A DNA stretch of 17,725 nucleotides from NCBI GenBank assembly GCA_964229545.1, contig CAXRDP010000055.1:1-17725 (forward strand), given 5' to 3'. This DNA is from UBA724 sp964229545 (lineage in GTDB: Bacteria; Bacteroidota; Bacteroidia; Flavobacteriales; Flavobacteriaceae). Positions 14,519-17,725 of the stretch are shown here, one piece after another. Below the pieces are notes generated by a model. That model was given only the letters and a program-made list of their open reading frames with translations. It was not told the DNA's origin and made no database searches. Positions within the stretch are counted from its first letter, which is position 1. Each line of letters opens with the position of its first letter. Position numbers and translations under genes: made by a program.

Positions 14519-15412
14519 TCAGTCGGCATCCAAATAGTCCGGGGTGCCATCCATGTCTGAGTCATCAGGAATCCCATTCATGTCCACATCGTACTCATCA
14601 CGTGTAAGTACGCCATCGCCATCGTCGTCAGCATCCAAATAATTGGGTGTTCCATCACCATCTGTATCATCTTCCGTCTCAGCGAAATATTGATTGTTGT
14701 TTAGATCTTCCAAAATAGAAGGCACCGAATCTCCATCGTGATCACTTATAGCAAAAGTATAGAGGTCAACTGCAAAAATCAAAGGAGAATAGGCACTTAT
14801 GATTCCGGAAGGTGTATTGTAATAGCCTAGTGCAGAAGGCATAAAAAAAGCAACAGTACCAAAGCCATCAAAATGAACCGTGCCATTGTTGGGGTTTTCG
14901 TAAAAAGTACCCCGTTTTAAAAAAGGCAAGCCAGCACTGAAGCCACGAACCACTCCCAAGCCATCAAGCCAAGTTCTATTTTTATTTTGATCAAATACGT
15001 TGCCGTTGAGCAACATTCCTTTGTAGGAGATGTAAACCGAATCTGCAACAGAAGGTGATGCCCCTACTCCATCTCGGATGTTGAGCACATACATGGTATG
15101 TTCTATAAAATTGCCATCGGAATCTTTTACCTGAACAATATGCTCCGTAAGATTCTCATCGTCAATCAAGGCAGTTTTACCCGTATCCCCAATGGAATCA
15201 ATTTTAAAGTCTACAAATTCATCTGAAGCTGCGGATTGATATTCTTCATAATTATAGTAATGGCTGCCTAGAAAAGCCACTAGTGAATCGTTGTCAACCG
15301 TGCGTTGCTCGACCAAGTCCCTAGGAGGTTCGAGATTGGCTCTATTATTTTCTTCACAGTAAATTAGGGTAAGGCTGAGAAGAATTAGAAAAAAAACACT
15401 TGATTTTTTCAT
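14519..15412 (-). CDS. FKBP-type peptidyl-prolyl cis-trans isomerase lipoprotein with C-terminal Asp-rich repeats
   Basis: 297 residues from ATG 15412; the upstream ATG at 15439 adds nine residues that do not fit a signal peptide. M-K-K-S-S, a hydrophobic run and L-I-Y-C (Cys19) look like a lipoprotein signal, though Tyr just before the Cys is unusual; Glu-Glu-Asn follows. After a linker of about 100 residues comes an FKBP-like domain at about 110-240: D-S-V-Y-I-S-Y-K-G-M-L-L-N-G-N-V-F-D, the G-L-P-F-L-K-R-G-T region, and a closing F-M-P-S-A-L-G-Y then S-P-L-I-F-A-V-D-L. The tail from about 245 is Asp-rich, with D-x-D-G-D-x-x-P-N-Y-L-D units of the thrombospondin type 3 kind, which bind calcium in other proteins; the protein ends Y-L-D-A-D. 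It likely folds or holds proteins in the periplasm or on the surface. The next gene to the right is divergent. Confidence 0.9.
   Translation of the reverse strand: MKKSSVFFLILLSLTLIYCEENNRANLEPPRDLVEQRTVDNDSLVAFLGSHYYNYEEYQSAASDEFVDFKIDSIGDTGKTALIDDENLTEHIVQVKDSDGNFIEHTMYVLNIRDGVGASPSVADSVYISYKGMLLNGNVFDQNKNRTWLDGLGVVRGFSAGLPFLKRGTFYENPNNGTVHFDGFGTVAFFMPSALGYYNTPSGIISAYSPLIFAVDLYTFAISDHDGDSVPSILEDLNNNQYFAETEDDTDGDGTPNYLDADDDGDGVLTRDEYDVDMNGIPDDSDMDGTPDYLDAD
14521..14670 (-). repeat. Asp-rich (TSP type 3-like) repeat units inside the FKBP lipoprotein gene
   Basis: Two near-copies of a unit coding T-D-G-D-G-T-P-N-Y-L-D-A-D and M-D-G-T-P-D-Y-L-D-A-D are seen, with the shared DNA word GCATCCAAATA in both (near 14525 and 14631). 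A degenerate unit, D-M-N-G-I-P-D-D-S-D, lies between them. They probably arose by internal duplication. Confidence 0.6.
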
Positions 15413-15424
15413 CTCTAAATTTAG

Positions 15425-15455
15425 GTTGGCAAGATACAATTTTCTTGTATTTTTA
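15425..15455 (+). promoter_or_regulatory. Candidate promoter for the S4-domain gene
   Basis: GTTG (15425-15428), 19 bases, then TATTTTTA (15448-15455), one mismatch from TAnnTTTG. The start would be near 15459, giving a leader of about 26 bases before the TTG start codon. On the other strand, TAAATTTA at 15423-15416 lies three bases before the lipoprotein ATG and could serve as its -7 box. Confidence 0.35.
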
Positions 15456-15484
15456 GGGTTTCTAATAGCATTTTAACATTTCTT

Positions 15485-15859
15485 TTGCGGGTAGATAAAT
15501 ATTTGTGGTGCATTCGTTTTTATAAGAGTCGCAGTTTGGCTGCACATTCTTGTAAAAAAGGGCAGGTCAAGATTGATGGTAAGAGCGTCAAATCCTCGAG
15601 GGAGGTATATGGCGGAGACCAACTTCAAATCCGCAAGAATCAGATGGAGTATGTGATTGAAATATTAGGCTTGCCCTCTTCCAGATTGGGCGCCAAACTC
15701 GTAGAGCAGTATGCCAAAGATATCACACCCCAAGAGGTTCGTGCTGCACGTGTACAAGTTGCAGAACAGCAGTCTTTATCGCGTGTGGATGGTGGCGGCA
15801 GACCCAGTAAAAAAAACCGAAGAGACCTGTTGGGTTTTTTAGATGACAACGAATCATAA
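15485..15859 (+). CDS. S4-domain RNA-binding protein, Hsp15-like (TTG start)
   Basis: 124 residues. The protein begins M-R-V-D-K-Y-L-W, the almost fixed start of the Hsp15/S4 family, and this is encoded directly after TTG 15485; no ATG or GTG lies in frame just upstream, so TTG is taken as the start. The S4 domain covers about residues 1-58, with R-F-Y-K-S-R-S-L-A-A, K-K-G-Q-V-K-I-D-G and the closing G-D-Q-L-Q-I. The tail is basic and ends G-R-P-S-K-K-N-R-R-D-L-L-G-F-L, typical of the family. In E. coli, Hsp15 binds stalled 50S subunits that carry a peptidyl-tRNA after heat shock and helps recycle them; the same role is inferred. The phosphoribosyltransferase gene starts 15 bases downstream. 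Confidence 0.92.
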   Translation: MRVDKYLWCIRFYKSRSLAAHSCKKGQVKIDGKSVKSSREVYGGDQLQIRKNQMEYVIEILGLPSSRLGAKLVEQYAKDITPQEVRAARVQVAEQQSLSRVDGGGRPSKKNRRDLLGFLDDNES

Positions 15860-15863
15860 TTAC

Positions 15864-15871
15864 TATATTTG
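15864..15871 (+). promoter_or_regulatory. Candidate -7 box placed three bases before the phosphoribosyltransferase ATG
   Basis: TATATTTG matches TAnnTTTG exactly. With the usual spacing, the transcript would start at the A of ATG 15875, so the mRNA would be leaderless. The -33 side is weak: only TTAG at 15839-15842, 21 bases upstream. Confidence 0.4.
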
Positions 15872-15874
15872 AAT

Positions 15875-16372
15875 ATGGCCAAGAATTGCATATTGACTTT
15901 CGAACAATCGGCTCTGCGTATTAGAAGAATCGCTTTTCAAATTTATGAATCCAACACAGACGTAGATGAGATTGTGATTGCAGGCATTATGTCCAATGGC
16001 TACAAACTGGCTGAAGAAATCGCCAAAGTGCTCACCGAAATTTCTTCACTTAAAGTAGTTTGTTGTCAAGTGCATGTCGACAAAAAGTCTCCTCTTGATC
16101 CCATCAACACTTCTCTAGAAACTTCAGAATACAGCAACAAATCACTGGTGCTCATCGACGATGTACTGAGTTCGGGCAGTACACTGATGTATGGAGTGCG
16201 ACATTTTTTATCTGTTCCCTTGTTGCGATTTAAGACGGCAGTACTGATCAATAGAAATCATAAAAAATTCCCTGTCAAAGCAGACTTCAAAGGGATTTCG
16301 TTATCGACCAGCATGCACGAGCACATCGAGGTTGTCTTTACAAAGATGGGGTTTGAGGCTTTCTTAACTTAG
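15875..16372 (+). CDS. Phosphoribosyltransferase family protein (PyrR-like)
   Basis: 165 residues from ATG 15875; an in-frame TTG at 15869 lies in the -7 box and is rejected. The type I phosphoribosyltransferase fold is clear: an early E-I-V-I-A-G-I loop near residues 32-40 (pyrophosphate loop), and the PRPP-binding motif L-V-L-I-D-D-V-L-S-S-G-S-T-L at about 89-102. The canonical motif has Thr-Gly where this has Ser-Gly, a tolerated change. A flexible catalytic region around Asp and Lys residues (V-D-K-K-S-P-L-D-P) lies between. Near the end, F-P-V-K-A-D-F-K-G-I-S-L-S-T-S resembles PyrR and its flavobacterial relatives. The substrate base is not evident; uracil or a regulatory role are options. 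It follows the S4 gene and overlaps the aroK end by 9 bases, on opposite strands. Confidence 0.88.
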   Translation: MAKNCILTFEQSALRIRRIAFQIYESNTDVDEIVIAGIMSNGYKLAEEIAKVLTEISSLKVVCCQVHVDKKSPLDPINTSLETSEYSNKSLVLIDDVLSSGSTLMYGVRHFLSVPLLRFKTAVLINRNHKKFPVKADFKGISLSTSMHEHIEVVFTKMGFEAFLT

Positions 16373-16918
16373 TTTGTTTAGTACTGCCATCACCATTTCA
16401 TCTGGTTGTTCTGCATCAATTCTCAGGATGTGGGATGCCTTTTCGTAGAAAGGAGCACGCTCAAAAATGTGCTTTCCAATAAATTCGGACATTTTCTCCA
16501 TAGACTTGATGTGGGCAATCAATGGACGTTTATGTTTGTTTGGAAACAAACGATTGGAAAGTTCTGTGACAGAGGGTGCCAAATAAAAGGTATGAGGAGT
16601 TGCTTTGTTGATGGTCTCCATGTTGTTGTGATAGCATGGTGCCCCACCTCCCAAAGACAAAACAAGTGATTCATGCGAACTCAGTATTGTGTTTAAGTTT
16701 TCATGCTCTTGTTGCCTGAAGTAAAGAGCGCCTTTTTGCGCAAAAATTTCAGAAATATTAAGGCCCAATTTGGCTATGATGTGTTGATCCAAATCAATAA
16801 ATGGTATGTCCAAATGTTTAGCTAAAAGAGACCCCACTGTAGATTTTCCACAACCCATATAGCCAAGAAGTACAATCAAACCCTTGAATTTTACATCGTA
16901 ATGTGGTTCATCTGTCAT
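16364..16918 (-). CDS. aroK: Shikimate kinase
   Basis: 184 residues from ATG 16918 (187 if started at ATG 16927). It phosphorylates shikimate at O3 with ATP, the fifth step from DAHP towards chorismate and the aromatic amino acids. The P-loop is G-Y-M-G-C-G-K-S-T at 19-27. Shikimate contacts are D-L-D at 42-44, Arg68 in Y-F-R, and G-G-G at 90-92. The lid arginine is Arg131 in K-R-P-L, and Arg154 precedes A-P-F-Y. The length is slightly above the usual 170 because of a 13-residue polar N-terminal tail. A TAAATTTG box at 16937-16930 favours transcription starting around 16926, which gives either a leaderless message from ATG 16927 or an 8-base leader from ATG 16918. The reading frame runs on through the tRNA-Lys gene, but that part is not coding. 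Its 3' end overlaps the convergent phosphoribosyltransferase gene. Confidence 0.95.
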   Translation of the reverse strand: MTDEPHYDVKFKGLIVLLGYMGCGKSTVGSLLAKHLDIPFIDLDQHIIAKLGLNISEIFAQKGALYFRQQEHENLNTILSSHESLVLSLGGGAPCYHNNMETINKATPHTFYLAPSVTELSNRLFPNKHKRPLIAHIKSMEKMSEFIGKHIFERAPFYEKASHILRIDAEQPDEMVMAVLNKLS

Positions 16919-16929
16919 AAGAAGCATTG

Positions 16930-16937
16930 CAAATTTA
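16930..16937 (-). promoter_or_regulatory. Candidate -7 box of the aroK promoter
   Basis: Minus-strand TAAATTTG (16937-16930) matches TAnnTTTG exactly and ends two bases before ATG 16927. No TTTG is found 19-21 bases upstream on this strand. Confidence 0.4.
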
Positions 16938-16950
16938 AGGGAATTTAAAC

Positions 16951-16982
16951 TTTGAATAATCGTACAAATGCGCCTATATTTG
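16951..16982 (+). promoter_or_regulatory. Promoter of the tRNA cluster
   Basis: TTTG (16951-16954), 20 bases, then TATATTTG (16975-16982): both boxes match the Bacteroidota consensus without mismatch. Transcription would begin near 16986, 17 bases before the first tRNA-Lys. This is the best promoter match in the window, as expected for a stable-RNA operon. Confidence 0.75.
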
Positions 16983-17002
16983 CAGCCGTTAAACCAAAAC
17001 CC

Positions 17003-17075
17003 GATTTGGTAGCTCAGTTGGTAGAGCATCTCCCTTTTAAGGAGAGGGTCCTGGGTTCGAGCCCCAGCCAAATCA
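17003..17075 (+). tRNA. tRNA-Lys (anticodon TTT), copy 1
   Basis: A 73-base cloverleaf. Acceptor arms are GATTTGG and CCAAATC with discriminator A17075; the D arm holds GCTCAGTTGGTAGAGC; the anticodon stem is TCTCC/GGAGA with loop CTTTTAA, placing TTT at 17036-17038; the T arm is CTGGG/CCCAG around TTCGAGC. CCA is not encoded; CAT follows the discriminator. It is 4 bases from copy 2. Confidence 0.97.
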
Positions 17076-17079
17076 CATC

Positions 17080-17152
17080 GACTTGGTAGCTCAGTTGGTA
17101 GAGCATCTCCCTTTTAAGGAGAGGGTCCTGGGTTCGAGCCCCAGCCAAGTCA
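17080..17152 (+). tRNA. tRNA-Lys (anticodon TTT), copy 2
   Basis: Identical to copy 1 except for acceptor pair 3:70, which is C-G here and T-A in copy 1. The anticodon TTT is at 17113-17115. Unlike copy 1, the discriminator A17152 is followed by CCA (17153-17155), possibly by chance. It probably shares a transcript with copy 1 and tRNA-Leu. Confidence 0.97.
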
Positions 17153-17165
17153 CCAAATCCCTCAA

Positions 17166-17251
17166 GCGCACGTGGCGGAACTGGTAGACGCGCTAGGTTG
17201 AGGGCCTAGTGGGAGTAATATCCCGTGGAGGTTCGATTCCTCTCGTGCGCA
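17166..17251 (+). tRNA. tRNA-Leu (anticodon GAG)
   Basis: An 86-base class II tRNA. The acceptor stem is GCGCACG/CGTGCGC with discriminator A17251. The anticodon stem is CTAGG/CCTAG with loop TTGAGGG, giving GAG at 17200-17202, which reads CTC and CTT. A long variable arm with stem GGGA/TCCC follows, and the T loop is TTCGATT. CCA is not encoded. A T-rich stretch follows without a clear hairpin. Confidence 0.96.
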
Positions 17252-17283
17252 CTTCTTTTTGTTTCTCCATTATTTTTTGTAAT

Positions 17284-17318
17284 ATTGTTTAATCTTTTAG
17301 TAACAAAAGTTAAACAAT
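17284..17318. repeat. Large imperfect inverted repeat at the start of the MerR-type gene
   Basis: Left arm ATTGTTTAATCTTTT (17284-17298) and right arm AAAAGTTAAACAAT (17305-17318) pair over 14 bases with a single unpaired T (17293) around the 6-base centre AGTAAC. The right arm ends on the T of the TTG start codon. Position and length suit an operator for the regulator itself, or a hairpin covering the start codon in RNA. Confidence 0.65.
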
Positions 17319-17725
17319 TGGATCGCGTTAAGAGTAGTTTCAGTATAAAAAACCTCGAACATCTTTCGGGCATTAAGGCACACACCATACGAATATGGGA
17401 AAAGAGGTACGACTTATTTCAACCAGAGCGAACCGACACCAACATTCGCATGTACAATTTAGAAAGTCTTCAAAAACTTTTGAATGTTTCCTTGTTGTAT
17501 AATAACGGTTTTAAGATTTCTAAAATTGCCAATATGGAATTGGACGAAATCAATGAGTTGGTTCACAATATCACACTGAGAAAAAGCCCTTATGACTGGT
17601 CACTAGGTCTGTTCAAGCTAGCGATGATAAATTTTGACCAGCTTCTTTTCACAAAAACGTTTGATGAATTGATGGAAAAGTTGACTTTTTCAGAGATTTT
17701 CGAATCGGTTTTCAATCCACTCATG
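17318..17725 (+). CDS. MerR-family transcriptional regulator, CarH/LitR-like, 5' part (TTG start; runs off the window)
   Basis: 136 codons are visible, open to the last base. TTG 17318 is chosen because the next residues, D-R-V-K-S-S-F-S-I-K-N-L-E, match the usual start of this flavobacterial group; there is no ATG or GTG nearby in frame. A MerR winged-helix domain spans about 8-75: S-I-K-N-L-E-x-L-S-G-I-K-A-H-T-I-R-I-W-E-K-R-Y (about 9-31), then T-D-T-N-I-R-M-Y as the wing. From about 88 a helical segment (S-P-Y-D-W onwards, F-D-Q-L-L-F, ending F-N-P-L-M) resembles the cap domain in front of a B12-binding domain, as in the light- and cobalamin-dependent repressors CarH and LitR. If so, the Rossmann-like B12 domain with its histidine lies beyond the window. 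These regulators often sit beside carotenoid genes. The DNA-binding part is certain; B12 binding is inference. Confidence 0.85.
   Translation, partial: MDRVKSSFSIKNLEHLSGIKAHTIRIWEKRYDLFQPERTDTNIRMYNLESLQKLLNVSLLYNNGFKISKIANMELDEINELVHNITLRKSPYDWSLGLFKLAMINFDQLLFTKTFDELMEKLTFSEIFESVFNPLM

Noticed and set aside
16928..17071. Extension of the aroK frame upstream to a start at 17071, giving 235 residues
   Set aside because: The extra part is antisense to tRNA-Lys copy 1 and its promoter and has no kinase similarity.
17003..17251. tRNA cluster as an integration site of a mobile element
   Set aside because: No integrase gene, no displaced tRNA 3' end as an attachment repeat, and the neighbours are core genes.
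1..17725. CRISPR arrays, insertion sequences, toxin-antitoxin or defence genes
   Set aside because: No regularly spaced repeats, transposase motifs or defence-type domains were seen on either strand.

Overview
The window reads as ordinary chromosomal sequence from a Bacteroidota bacterium, most likely class Flavobacteriia. The evidence is: a TonB-dependent receptor paired with a DUF4249 lipoprotein; the small flavobacterial DUF6095 membrane protein behind murQ; an infC reading frame that makes sense only with an ATC start; no Shine-Dalgarno sequences; and repeated matches to the Bacteroidota promoter (TTTG, about 19-21 bp, TAnnTTTG). Three tRNAs are present, and no rRNA, mobile element, prophage or CRISPR array was found. 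Base composition is even throughout, with no sign of recent transfer.

Layout, left to right. (1) 1-3586, plus strand: 3' part of a TonB-dependent receptor, DUF4249 lipoprotein, murQ (cell-wall sugar recycling) and a two-helix DUF6095 protein, tightly packed. (2) 3595-6838, plus strand: promoter, then thrS-infC-rpmI-rplT, the classic translation operon, closed by a hairpin terminator that can also serve dnaB from the other side. (3) 12555-6841, minus strand: tgt, lptG, an EamA-type permease, accA and dnaB, with candidate internal promoters before accA and dnaB. (4) 12695-14504, plus strand: a transketolase split into N- and C-terminal subunits, divergent from tgt across a 139-bp region with two inverted repeats. 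(5) 15412-14519, minus strand: an FKBP-type prolyl isomerase lipoprotein with calcium-binding type repeats at its C terminus. (6) 15485-16372, plus strand: a small S4-domain RNA-binding protein and a phosphoribosyltransferase, convergent with and overlapping aroK (minus). (7) 16951-17251: a promoter and three tRNAs (Lys, Lys, Leu). (8) 17318 to the end, plus strand: 5' part of a MerR-family regulator that looks like a CarH/LitR B12-binding photoreceptor, preceded by a large inverted repeat.

Most genes are housekeeping: translation (thrS, infC, L35, L20, tRNAs, Tgt, S4 protein), replication (dnaB), fatty acid synthesis (accA), envelope biogenesis (lptG, receptor, lipoproteins), the pentose phosphate pathway and the shikimate pathway.

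I did not find a convincing new multi-gene system. The most interesting points are the loss of all three zinc-binding cysteines in Tgt, the inverted repeat running into the start codon of the MerR gene, TAnnTTTG boxes placed 2-3 bases before several start codons (possible leaderless mRNAs), the ATC start of infC, an SSB-like acidic tip on DnaB, and twin tRNA-Lys genes that differ only by one compensated base pair.
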